The notes: generated from the letters alone by a model not told the origin. Positions 46,614 through 56,595 are shown, counted from the first letter of the stretch. The stretch is DNA of 64,000 bases from Serpula lacrymans var. lacrymans S7.9 (GCF_000218685.1 NW_006763292.1:512775-576774), one strand, 5' to 3'. Numbers and translations are program-made.

Positions 46614-49600
46614 AAGGCTCGACTTCCAGGCGAGACCAAATTCCGGAGGTAGTGGTAAAATTTTCGGGCATAGGTTGTAAGAGGGAATTAAAAAGGTTTG
46701 AATCCATGCCTCTAAGCTTCCTGGGAGCTGAGGGATTCCTAGAATAAAATTCGCGAACAGCGTCGCGGGAGTTTTCCAGATGGGATTCTGGTTCCCACGT
46801 TCTGTCCTCGTCTCCGTAGCCCTTCCATAGGACCAGGAACTCTAATTTTCCACGCTTCAAGCGTGCATCTACCACCCGTTCGACTTCGAACTCTTCTTCA
46901 CCTTCCTGGGTGACTACCACCGGACCGGGCCGGTCTACGCGCTGTCCCGGCAGCGGTCCTTTGTAGGGTTTCACACGGCTAATGTTAACTGTGGGTACCA
47001 CCCTCATTCGTTTTGGGAGTTCCAGCTCCACCGCATTAGGTTTGACTTCCTTAATCCGGTAAGGGCCAATCCACTTTTCGGTCAGTTTTCTAGACTGCCG
47101 GTCTTTTAATTTTAAGTGGTCGGTATCTAACCAGACCAGGTCGCCGACCTTGTAGTCAGGGGCCTTAGAGCGTCTACGCTCTGCCCTGTCTTTCATCTGC
47201 TCTGCAGTTCTAAATAGCGCCTTGCGCGTTTCGTCCAAGACAGACTTCATGTCTTTTGCCATGTTCCCAGCAGCCTCGTTTTTGCTTTTGCCAGGTTCTA
47301 CACCCATTCTGGGGAGGTACGATCTAGTAACCTCGAATGGTGCCTTTCCTGTAGCCGACGACTGTTTAATATTATAAGAGAACTGGGCTATCTTTAGCCA
47401 CTTGGCCCAATCTGTCTGTCTGTCGTTAATAAATATCCGGAGATACTGTTTCAACTCCTGGTTGAGTCTCTCCGTTTGTCCATCGGTTTGCGGATGGAAC
47501 GCCGTGGATAATTTAGGTTTGATGCCCAGCATCCGGCATAATTCTTTCGTAAATTCGCTAGCGAATTGCGGTCCTCTATCGGAGATTACCGTTTCTGGTA
47601 ACCCATGGATTGACCATACGAAATCCTTAAATAGGTCTGCCGTACCGGCGGCGGTGATGGTTTTGTTGGTGGGTATGCACTTCTTTGGAGAAGCGATCTA
47701 CTACCACCATTACTGAATCGTACCCGTTTGACTCGGGCAGATCCGTCGTGAAGTCCACCGATATATCCTGCCAGGGGCCAGCTGGTATCGGGTTTGGCAT
47801 GAGTTTACCGGCCGGCGGTTGATGGGAATTCTTGGCCATGGCGCATCTCAGACAGGATTTTACATATTCCTGTATGTCTTTGACCATGCCAGGCCACATG
47901 TAGTTTCTGGAGATCAACTCCATCGTTTGTTGCCATCCAGGGTGCCCAGCCACTGGAGTGTCATGATGTCTATCTATTGCCTTGATCCTTGCGGATTCCG
48001 GCACATAGATTTTGTTTTTGAAATGAAAGAGCCCGTCTTTCCATAAATAGTTTTCATTGCCGTCAAGGCGCGCCTTTTCCTCTGGGGAGATGTCTTTCCT
48101 GAAGACTTCTAGGAGGTCGGAATCTTGCCTGATTCTAACATTGGCGACCCTTGATTGATCTATCAAGGTGACACCTTTGTTGTCATCTTCGATGCCGTTG
48201 GCATGATCCTCTCTTCTAGATAAAGCATCCGCTTTCCCCATTGAGCTTCCTGGCTTATGAATTAATTTATAATTGAACCTTGACAAGTACACCGCGTAGC
48301 GGGCTTGTCTTCAGTTCAGGTCTCGGGCCGTCATGAAGTACTCTAGGTTCTTATGATCGGTCCAAATTTCGAATTGGTGCCTAGCACCTTCTAAGTAGTG
48401 CCGCCAGTGCTCTAAAGCTCTAATGATGGCCAGCATCTCCTTGTCGTATATTTGATAGTTGCGCTCTGTAGGCGACAAACTATGCGATAAATAGGCACAA
48501 GGCCTCCAAAGATCATCAGGACATTTGATGGATAGAACAGCCCCAGTGGCGAAGTCAGAAGAGTCGGTTTCTAGCCGGAACTCTTTGTCTAATTCAGGGA
48601 ATGCCAATATGGGTGCTGTTGTAAATGCCTGTTTAAGCTTATCAAAAGCTTCCTGTTCTTTGGCGCCCCACTGCCAAACAAGGTCCTTTTTGGTGAGATC
48701 GTTCAACGGTCTCGTGATTTTTGCAAAGTTTTCAATAAACCTTTGGTAGAAATTTCCCAAGCCAAGGAAGGCCCTAACTCCTTTGACGCAAGTAGGTTCT
48801 GGCCAGTCCAATATAGCTTGAACTTTCTCAGGGTCCATCCTGATTCCATTCTGGCCTATGACAATACCAAGGAAGTCTACTTCCTTCACTTTAAAATTAT
48901 ATTTTTCGGGTTTGATGAATAGGTCCCGTTCCTGTAAGCATCAAAGGACTTCTTGCACGATCCTGTCATGCTCAGCCTCATTGTCTGACTTCATGAATAT
49001 TAACAAATTGTCAATGTAAATGACGACACAGTTTTCCATATCCGCAAAAATCTCATTCATCATGCTCTGGAAGGTTGCCGGTGAATTGGTCAACCCAAAG
49101 AACATAATAAGGGGTTCGAAAGATCCTCGGTGGCACGTGAACGCGGCCTTCCAAGCATCTTCCTCTTTGATTCGTACGTTATTGTACCCCCATCTGAGAT
49201 CCATCTTTGTCAGGATTTTGGCGCCAGCCAATTTGTCTACTAGCTGACTAATTAAAGGTAGCGGATACGCATTTTTAACCGTGTGCTCATTCACGTAACG
49301 ATAGTCCATAATCATTCGCTTTTTACCATCCTTTTTAGGAATGAAGAACACCGGGGACGTCATAGGACTTTTGGAAGGTCTGATGTAACCCTTCCTAAGT
49401 TGTTCGTCTATGAAACTAGATACCTCGTCTCTTTCGGGAGCAGAGAGCGGTATCATGTGTCCCTTCCTTGGTTTGAAGGTGTCTTTCAAATCTATAGCAT
49501 GGTCCCAAGGCTTAGCCTCTGGGAAGCGCTCTGATTTGTGTTTAGAAAAGACTTTCCAGAAGTCGTGGTACTCGGGAGGTACCAGCCTCTTAATCTCTTC

Positions 49601-50494
49601 CTCAGGTTTCACCTCATCATCGTCATTGTCGATCTTTTCTAAAGATCTGAGCTCGTAAACGTGACTAGCGTTTATTTTTTCGAGACGCTCATTGTGACGG
49701 ACATGATTTGGTTTACCCAAGTTTACACATTCCTGGGGACAATGTGACAATGTGACAACCCCTGTCTGCCAGTTGATCTCAGGATTGTGTTTAAATAGCC
49801 AGGTCCAGCCTAAGATTAAATTAATCTTCCCTAGTTGGGTAGCTTCGGCAGTGACTCGTTCTCTGTGTCCTTGGTATTCGACCACAAAAGAACATTTGTG
49901 TGTAATACAGCCACCTGCGTTAAGCGTACCGTCAACGTTATATACGGGAATAGACGTTTCTAATTTTACAAGGGGGAGTCCCATTTGCTCCGCCCAGACC
50001 TGATCTATGAAGATCCCGTTAGTGCCTGAATCAAGCAGTGCGCTCGTTGAGTGTACTTTGCCCCTGGCAAGGTTTTCCACACCAACGTCTAAACGGATCT
50101 CCTTTTGGAATAAATACGTGCGCATCAACACACGCCTTGGGATTTCGGGAAAGGGTGGCTCCAAAGAAGAAGAAGAAGGAATTTTGAATGATACATGTTT
50201 TTCTGTTTTTGTTTCACCAGAATCAAGCACCCTAGTGTTTGTCTCGCCGGGGCCACGCTCCAAGGGAGACGCTGGTGCAGCGGTAGTATCATAAATATTA
50301 CAGTTACATTTCTTCATACATGTACATACTTCTGATAACAAATTTAGAAATTTCTTTACAAATTGGGGAGCCATCCCCGTCATTCCGTTATTGCTCGTGC
50401 AACACCCCGGAGCAGGGGCCACTTTGTTGTGGTTTACTTCATTTTTACCAGGAGCTAAGGTACCCAAGTGACCTAAGCCCCGAATTCTTTTCCC
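46612..50494 (-). pseudogene. Pol of Gypsy A (PR-RT-RH-IN-chromodomain)
   Basis: Reached from gag by a -1 frameshift. The protease has ALLDSGTNG (near 50030). RT shows [20 protein letters not shown] and, at the active site, [10 protein letters not shown], where the second catalytic Asp of YxDD is Asn (codon at 49007-49009). RNase H follows (LETDSSDFATGAVLS, then YDKEMLAIIRALEHW). The integrase has a HHCC finger (HHDTPVAGHPGWQQTMELIS ... CLRCAMAK), a D-x-D-x-E core and FHPQTDGQTERLNQELKQYL. A C-terminal chromodomain (FEVERVVDARLKRGKLEFLV) probably targets heterochromatin. Inactivating changes are TGA at 48941-48943 and 48311-48313, both where CGA would fit the frame, and a frameshift near 47690 in the integrase core. 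Confidence 0.88.
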
Positions 50495-51534
50495 TGAGCC
50501 TTCATTTCGTTGACCTGTTGGTCATAGAAGAAGGCCCGGATTTCGTCGTAAGAACGACCGGCCAAAGAGTTGAGCCGATCGTCCGGCTTTTCGGATTCTA
50601 ACTGGCGCGCCTGGCGCCCTTGATTATTTTTTTGTTGGGCGGCCTGCGCCCCGTTTCTACAGTCTCGGGACATGTGTCCCTCTTGGCCGCAATTGTAACA
50701 GCTGCCCTTGAATCTGCGCCTTTGTCCGCCTTGGACCGCGCCGATATCCATAGGAGCACCCTGTCCTGGCTGCAGCCCGAACGACTTGAACCCGCGAGAG
50801 TGATTGTGATTTTGGTTTGATAACCCAGGGCGCCTCTGGGATATTGTGGTTTGTTTGGTGGACCCGCCACCTTGGTGCATAGCGTAGAGCTCCATGGCCC
50901 TACCGACTCGTCTGACTTCCTCGGCTGCCAGAGCCAGGTCGTCACTTCTCGTATCCTGCAGGTAGATCTGTTCTGCAATGCGAGGGTTCACATTGCGTTC
51001 CAGCAGTTCTACTGCGTGTTCGTTACCTAACCCTCCTTGGATGGAGAGGGCCAGGAACCGGGTGACGTAATCGTCCGTCCTCAGGTTTCCCTGTTTGAAC
51101 AAACGGATTTGCTGCCGAGCCCAGTCACGCTCAGCTTGTGGTTTGAAGTATTTTTCGATCTCCTTCTTGAGATCATCCCAGGTAGGCCACACACCCGCGG
51201 TGTAGCATTCCTGGAGTCTTACTTGGGCGTATCGACCCGCCACAGGTCCTTTTAGGCGAGATAGCACCGCAGTGGCTACCTCAAAATCGTCGGCGAAAGT
51301 GTCCCAGTTCGCCTTGACCCAAATCTGGAGCTTGATCCACCATTCGGCAAATCGCGCTCGGTCTCCTTCGAAGGCGCCAGGGTCAGCGACGACTTCGACT
51401 TTCTTGTTAAACTTTTTCTCTACCGAGGGGGTTGCTACAGGGGGGTTGGCCTGTATCTCGGCGAGCTGCGAGGTTAATTCCGCTATCTGCACACGCATTG
51501 CGTGCAGTAGCGCATTCATATCTTGCGACGACAT
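50473..51534 (-). CDS. Gag of Gypsy A
   Basis: An open frame of 353 residues starting at an ATG at 51534. It has an N-terminal coiled-coil segment, a capsid-like domain ([20 protein letters not shown], then [12 protein letters not shown]) and a C-terminal CCHC zinc knuckle [14 protein letters not shown] that binds the RNA genome. Gag forms the virus-like particle in the cytoplasm. It is intact, unlike pol, so it could still be made. The frame ends at 50473 just after a slippery site. Confidence 0.9.
   Translation of the reverse strand: MSSQDMNALLHAMRVQIAELTSQLAEIQANPPVATPSVEKKFNKKVEVVADPGAFEGDRARFAEWWIKLQIWVKANWDTFADDFEVATAVLSRLKGPVAGRYAQVRLQECYTAGVWPTWDDLKKEIEKYFKPQAERDWARQQIRLFKQGNLRTDDYVTRFLALSIQGGLGNEHAVELLERNVNPRIAEQIYLQDTRSDDLALAAEEVRRVGRAMELYAMHQGGGSTKQTTISQRRPGLSNQNHNHSRGFKSFGLQPGQGAPMDIGAVQGGQRRRFKGSCYNCGQEGHMSRDCRNGAQAAQQKNNQGRQARQLESEKPDDRLNSLAGRSYDEIRAFFYDQQVNEMKAQGKEFGA
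50488..50494 (-). promoter_or_regulatory. -1 ribosomal frameshift site of Gypsy A
   Basis: The heptamer GGGAAAA fits X_XXY_YYZ in the gag frame and lies 15 nt before the gag stop. Slipping back one base enters the pol frame without a stop. This predicts a Gag-Pol fusion made at low level. Confidence 0.65.
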
Positions 51535-51742
51535 GTCGACTTGTTCTCTTTGGGTAACGTAAAAATAGGTAACTGGGGGTCCCCGCTTGCTATCTGCGGA
51601 TCAACCTCTTCCCAGCTGAGTATCGGATCTCAATCTCCGACTACCCACACTATAGTATTTGAAAAAGTATATAAAATGTAAACGTAATAAACCCTGGTCC
51701 GAACGGTTGTCAGGGGGTGGTCCGCTTGTTAAGCTGTCAACC

Positions 51743-51839
51743 CTTCTCCAGACTGGCGGAGGCAAGTGCCCGGCCTGGTCAGAGGTATTCGAAAGTGAAA
51801 GTTTGTATTTTAAATCTAATCAACAGTGGTTCCACACCG
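51743..51839 (-). promoter_or_regulatory. Conserved leader motif of Gypsy A
   Basis: Between the 5' LTR and gag, the minus strand carries GGTGTGGAACCA, then 55 nt later CTCTGACCAGGCCG, then TCCGCCAGTC and GGAGAAG. The same words with nearly the same spacing occur in the leader of Gypsy B (55126-55220). Candidate RNA packaging, dimerisation or translation element. Confidence 0.55.
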
Positions 51840-52058
51840 ACTGCTGAGCTAAGGTACTCCCCTTAACGCTGGGGGCCGCGTATTGAAGGTTTTTGGGTTC
51901 TTCTCCCAAAGCACTACAAGGCCGTCGCTAGGAGCGCACCTATCTGCTATGTGGGATATTCCTAACCGCTAACCAATCTCCTTCACCCTGGAGTCCGGGT
52001 GCCCAAATGATGGGACTTCTGCACACACGTGCGAGAGAGTAGAAAGAGCGAGTCCTAA

Positions 52059-52449
52059 TGTAACAACCTAGAGTTAGTTACTCTGGCGCACACAGGAACA
52101 CACTGTAAAGGTAGTGGAAGACGGGGAGTGGATACCCCTTGGGCTGCAGTGAGTTAGTTGGTATACAACAGGAGGACTCGCTGAGGAGTCTCCTGGATCT
52201 ATTGGGGTATATATACTACTACAGGTTTGTTTGTACATGTGTACTATACAGTTTGATGAAGGCAGTGGCTGATGATGTCATAGGGCCTAGCCCGTATGGC
52301 CAGCTCCACTGCGTGAGAGAGTTAAGTCTAAAAGTAAAAGAAAGGCAACACGGCGCGAGAAAGGGAAATGCCGCGTGGCACTTAAAGTATAAAGTTAAAG
52401 CGGAGAATAAAAAGGAAAGGAGATGTCCGGAAATTGTGTTATCGTAACA
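52059..52449 (-). repeat. 5' LTR of Gypsy A
   Basis: A 391-bp copy apparently identical to 46210-46600. The leader sequence begins just left of 52059 on the minus strand. No tRNA primer site could be assigned with confidence. Confidence 0.92.
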
Positions 52450-53157
52450 CTGAGCAGGTCCCATTTTGTACTAACCAGATAAATCGTCTCCTCAACTTGG
52501 TAGTATATGTTGGGCTGATTATTAGTGTGGTGGATCTTGACTATGTTTGGATTGATGTGGAGCTTATATTTCACATCTTTGAGGATGTGAGGAGGCATAG
52601 TCGCTGAAGCACAATGAAATGGTTCTGTATAAGGGAAGAATCCAGTGCAGGTGTCCTATCTTGCTATAATCAGGCTGGAAAGTGTTTCCCCACTCACTTA
52701 TGCAATGGGCCTCATCTAGTGTCACATTAAATAGCCTTCAAACAAATGTAGGATCATCCCAAAGCTTCTTGAAGTAAGGGTTATTCTGCACTTGTTCTGG
52801 GCTAACGATTATAGCACGGAATTTTCTTGCAGCCATATTCTGTTGTATAAGTTCAATGATAATAAGTAACTTGTGCAAGTACTTGTTACCTAAAAGATTT
52901 TATCTGTAGCTGCAGTTGCAGTCAAATTGATACCTGGTATACCAATTGCATTCAGTTCCTCAATGTTTTTGTCTCCAAAAATATTAAGTGGTGTCACAAG
53001 AACAATAATGCCATCATTATTGAACAAAAGAGGAATCCAGAAGCATAGTGTCTTTCCAGAACCAGTTGCTGACAAGTGTGATAATCCAACTCTTATGCCA
53101 AGTAAACAGAGAGTTAGACTACTACTTGCAAGCAGGGTCTTAAACAACAAATGAAGA
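52450..53157 (-). pseudogene. RecQ-like helicase, N-terminal part
   Basis: Minus strand. The Walker A block ATGSGKTLCFWIPLLF lies near 53070, followed by VLVTPLNIFGDKNIEELNAI, IVSPEQVQNNPYFKKLW, the DEAH box in LDEAHCISEWGNTFQPDYSK and PPHILKDVKYKLHINPNIVK, ending at the Gypsy A junction (LVSTKWDLLS). This is the first RecA-like lobe of a RecQ-type ATP-dependent helicase. A TGA after DDPTFV breaks the frame before the DEAH box. It continues at 46209 after the retroelement. Confidence 0.72.
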
Positions 53158-53360
53158 TTAAATCAACAGCTGAGGAAATATATACACGGAGTAGCTGCTA
53201 TATATACTATAGAACATGTGTTTGTAATGAGGCACTGACTGAGCGACATGCATAATGCATGAGGCGCTTTGTAAGTGTCTTAATAAGTAGCTATGTGATT
53301 GGTCATGTGATTGGTCATGTGACTATGATAAGATAAGATGGGAATTTGTAGATAAAAGGC

Positions 53361-53525
53361 TGAGTGATTTCCAGTGAGTACAAATAGGGCACAATATTTG
53401 CCACAGCATATTATGTCAGTCGGCAGTGGGTGTTTAACAATGTGTTAAAGTTTCGGTATATTTTCAGAAACATAGTATTATATAATACAAACTATGGCTG
53501 CACTAGAAGAGCTTGAACACCCACC
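53361..53525 (+). pseudogene. Duplicated promoter and first codons of the coiled-coil gene
   Basis: Matches the minus-strand sequence of 3990-3832, starting with AAGGCTGAGTGATTTCC, through a TATTATATAATACAA box, to an ATG at 53494 and MAALEELE. After about ten codons the match is lost. The resident gene has GTG and a frameshift where this stub has ATG, so neither copy has a complete reading frame from the shared start. Confidence 0.6.
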
Positions 53526-53736
53526 GTCAAACGGTTTAGGAGTCTGACTCTAGCTGTAGTTAGTTTTGTGGAAATTATATTATGTAAGTGAACTTCAGAG
53601 CTCTCTGTGATTATAACTGGCCTTTTGTGGCTATTAACATTTGTTTGGTATATAAAAGGCTTTGTACCTACATTTTATGGCATTCAATTGCCCAAGTATC
53701 CTTCTCCCGCGCTTGTTCCCATGCCCTGAAGGTCCA

Positions 53737-54003
53737 AATGTATATACTACTATAGTTTGTTTGTACATGTATTACTGTACAGTTGATGGAGGCAATGGCT
53801 AATGATGTCATGGGGCACAGCCCGTATGACCAGCTCCACTGCATGAGAAACTTGTATCTAAAAATAGAAAAGCTAGCGCAGCGCAAGAAGGTGGAGTTTG
53901 AACGAAGATGGAAAGTGTCGCATGGCACAGTGTGTGAAAACTACAAAAAAAAGTTGAAGAGGAGAATGAAATTTAAAGGTCCAAAAATTGTATTATTGTA
54001 ACA
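53737..54003 (-). mobile_element. Truncated family A LTR
   Basis: Plus strand from TATATACTACTATAG to TTATTGTAACA matches the right two-thirds of family A LTRs. The left end is missing and no target duplication is evident. It is closer to the solo LTR at 12367-12782 (shared GGTCCAAAAAT) than to the LTRs of Gypsy A. Confidence 0.75.
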
Positions 54004-54577
54004 GCTCTGTAAGAAATGTTTTGCTGATATGCTGTCATAATGTTTGCGTGATATAATTGAGTGGTAATATGTACATAGCAAACAGTATTGAAAGGGACTA
54101 TATACTGTGCTCCCGCTGATTGTTGTTGAATTATTGAGAGCACATATTCATCCTATCAAGCATGTAGCATCAACAAAACATTAAATTTGAGCAAGACAAT
54201 ACAATACCAAGAGCATGTTTATTTATCACGTAAAAACTAGCAAAATAAAAGTGTAAAATTGAAGAACGGCAAAAAGCACAACATTAATCTGGAATCTAGC
54301 AAACCAAGGACTCATTACCAGATAAATTGAGCATGAATAATTTGCTGCCACTTGATATTTACAGTTTCCATGGGAGGGGACTAACTTGGCCGTTGGGGCA
54401 TGAGTGGCCAGGTCTTACGACCAATAATTGACACTGGATCTGGCACTGGTCAGTCACTCCGGCCATACATACTTTGTACGTGTCCCTTGCATCCATCACC
54501 AAGCATCTGATTACATATCCTCCCACACCTTTCCCTCTTTTGCAACTTGTTTCCTGTTCTTTTGCCATCAATTTTCT
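54004..54577. other. No firm gene; target region of Gypsy B
   Basis: AT-rich sequence followed by short frames around 54360-54577. Gypsy B inserted at its right edge (TTTCT duplication), and the sequence resumes at 61521 as the 5' part of a Helitron-type gene, so this may be the Helitron's 5' flank. Confidence 0.35.
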
Positions 54578-54863
54578 TGTCACAATCTAAGTCAAACCGC
54601 TAGTTTCTTTTGATTCATTATTTAAAATATATCTGATCACGTGACAAAAGCACATAACTCATTATGTAAACAAAGTAGTAAGTTATATCCGATCACGTGA
54701 CAACCACGTGACAAAGCCTAGACTATGACGCATAACATCAGTCAGCGCCTCATGGCTACTGCATGCTGTATCAGTCAGCGCCTCATGGCTGACCTTCAGA
54801 AATGTATATATACCAACACCCATGTACATACATTTCCTCGGCATAGGGTATAGGAATCTTACA
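54578..54863 (+). repeat. 5' LTR of Gypsy B
   Basis: TGTCACAATC...GGAATCTTACA. It contains three CACGTGAC words (two preceded by GAT), a duplicated ATCAGTCAGCGCCTCATGGC unit, and lacks a segment of about 70 bp present in the 3' LTR between CATTTCCTC and GGCATAGGG. Confidence 0.88.
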
Positions 54864-54891
54864 CAATCAACAACTGTAACAAGTACCGTCC

Positions 54892-55098
54892 ATGAACGTA
54901 ACAGCAGCTATCACCATCACCATCATCATTATTATCATCATCATCCTCGCTTTACTCAAACACTTCTACCAAACTCACACACAACCCATCATCCCACTAA
55001 ATCACATTCCCACTCGCCCTAACACCATCTTATCATTTTTCCCAGCCAACGTTTCACCCACCACCTCCCAAGACTCCTTCCACACCATCCCCCTTTAG
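54892..55098 (+). CDS. Leader ORF of Gypsy B with hydrophobic segment
   Basis: A 68-codon frame begins at an ATG 28 nt after the 5' LTR. It encodes ITITIIIIIIIILALL, a single possible membrane helix, then a Pro/Thr-rich tail. It arises partly from an ATC/ATT repeat, so it may be chance. Its position as the first ORF of the transcript would at least affect translation of gag. Confidence 0.3.
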   Translation: MNVTAAITITIIIIIIIILALLKHFYQTHTQPIIPLNHIPTRPNTILSFFPANVSPTTSQDSFHTIPL

Positions 55099-55125
55099 CT
55101 ACCATTATATCAATATAATTCCTTT

Positions 55126-55220
55126 GGTGTGGAACCATAGGAATTTTCTCGTTTTTACCTAGTTTCATTTTCACTTTCCTCTGACCAGGCCGCGCATTTG
55201 CGTCCGCCAGTCGGGAGAAG
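55126..55220 (+). promoter_or_regulatory. Conserved leader motif of Gypsy B
   Basis: GGTGTGGAACCA at 55126, then 53 nt later CTCTGACCAGGCCG, then TCCGCCAGTC and GGAGAAG. These are the same words and spacing as in the leader of Gypsy A (51839-51743), although the two elements differ strongly elsewhere. Candidate structured RNA signal. Confidence 0.55.
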
Positions 55221-56367
55221 AACCGAGAGCCTAATAAGCCGGTTATAACTGGACCACTGTTTGGACCCAGTCTTACTACTATAACTTTTACAGATAATTC
55301 GTAAAATACAAAAATAGCACAGTACGTACATAGTCAGTGGTGAACGGAAGAGGATCACCTTGGCTCAAAGAGAAAAAAACGATAGACTACTCGAGATCCT
55401 AGAAAGCGGTGTATAGATCCAGCTTATCACTGGGGAATTCCTTTCTATGCTCAGTAGAGAATTCTACATCTGGATTGGAGAACAACACGTTTATACCAGA
55501 GACTACATCTTCAGAGGACAATTCCCTCTACCAGAAATCACACCTATCAGAAATCCCTCCCCTGTAATCAAACAGGAAACTCCCCCACCACCACAACTCG
55601 AATTCAGAAATGTCCAACCTAGAATATCGAGATCGGCCAGAGCCATCCAACAGTACGGACGATGTGTTTACTCGGGAAATGATGGATTCATTACCCCGAA
55701 TAGACACTCCCCTGCCGAAAGAAGTATCACTGGAGGCATATGTAAAACAAGAAGTAGAAAAGGCGATCAGACAAACACGCCTTCTATACCAATCACAACT
55801 CGACGAGGTGCTAGAAGAAGTGAGCGTCTTAGAAAAAGACTAAAGAAAGCAACACCATCTCCAGAAAAGGTGGAAAGAAGTAGGACAGCCCTAGAGAAGC
55901 CAGAGAACTTCTCAGGAGATAAGAAAAAGTACCGGGCTTTTAGGGAGTCCCTACTTTTACACTTCAAAGATGACACTGTCTATTTCAAAGATGACAGAAA
56001 AAAGATAAGCTTTGTGCTGTCTTTTATGAAAGACGGAGAAGCCACGGCCTTCCGGACTGACTGGCTGGAAAACAGAGTTGATGCTCAACAATTAGGGCTC
56101 GACATCACACATACATACGGAAGTTGGCCATATTTCGCCGAAAAAATGGAAGAAAGGTTCAAGGACAGTTTTGAAAAGGAGACTGCCAAGAACGAAATAT
56201 TGACCCTGAAACAGGGTAATGAAACCGCCCAAGCCTTTTTTGAAAGGTTTGAAGAAAAGAAAAGATGGGCGGGATATACAAACAGAATAAACGAAGAGTT
56301 CTTAATCTCACTATTAAGAAGAAACATGAACAAACCCCTAGTAGACAGGGTGATCTACGGGGGACAC

Positions 56368-56595
56368 TGTTAGAATATACTCTGATATACCAATACTCCA
56401 TAGGATAATACCTCTGTTTTGTAAGCCAGCCCAGTATGCAGCAGCTATTCTGTGTAAGACGTCCGTGGTTGCATGTCATGTTTAAGATCCTACATTGTAT
56501 AACCTTGGCCATATAGCTCAATTGGTAGAGCAGCTGGCATGTATCCAGAAGGTTCCAGGTTCAATCCGTGGTCTGGTCATTATCCAATTTTATCA
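56368..56595 (+). mobile_element. 228-bp TG...CA insertion with tRNA-like 3' part
   Basis: Starts TGTTAGAATATAC, ends ATTTTATCA, and is flanked by perfect GACAC duplications (56363-56367 and 56596-56600). The TG/CA ends and 5-bp duplication look like a short LTR-type element, but its right third is a tRNA-like sequence with both Pol III boxes. It is too short to code for anything. No second copy was seen in this window. Confidence 0.8.
56507..56579 (+). ncRNA. tRNA-like sequence (probably Thr-UGU derived, degenerate)
   Basis: Seventy-three nucleotides fold as a cloverleaf: acceptor arms GGCCATA/TCTGGTC (one mismatch, one G-U), D arm GCTC...GAGC, anticodon arm around loop CATGTAT, and T arm with TTCAATC loop. 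The A box TAGCTCAATTGG and B box GGTTCAATCC are excellent. Position 33 is A instead of T, and stems have mismatches, so a working tRNA is doubtful; a Pol III promoter or tRNA mimic is more likely. Confidence 0.6.

Larger units (their letters stand above)
46210..52449 (-). mobile_element. Ty3/Gypsy chromovirus A, full length (6,240 bp)
   Basis: Two 391-bp LTRs that read as identical, a perfect CTGAG target duplication (46205-46209 and 52450-52454), a polypurine tract next to the 3' LTR, gag with a zinc knuckle, and pol in the order protease, RT, RNase H, integrase, chromodomain. It sits in the RecQ-like gene. Pol carries two TGA stops, one frameshift and a mutated RT catalytic residue, so this copy is recently inserted yet cannot move on its own. 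Confidence 0.93.

Noticed and set aside
49020..50601. Plus-strand frames opposite Gypsy A gag-pol
   Set aside because: They are antisense shadows of gag and pol with no independent features.
46290..52447. Two identical 102-residue proteins (46290-46598 and 52139-52447)
   Set aside because: Both frames lie entirely inside the paired LTRs of Gypsy A and are by-products of LTR identity.
54822..55022. His/Tyr-rich protein frame
   Set aside because: It is the shifted reading of the same ATC/ATT repeat that gives the hydrophobic leader ORF; no evidence for translation.
56507..56579. A functional tRNA-Thr gene
   Set aside because: The cloverleaf has mismatches in three stems and A at position 33, and it lies inside a short mobile insertion, so it is reported as tRNA-like only.
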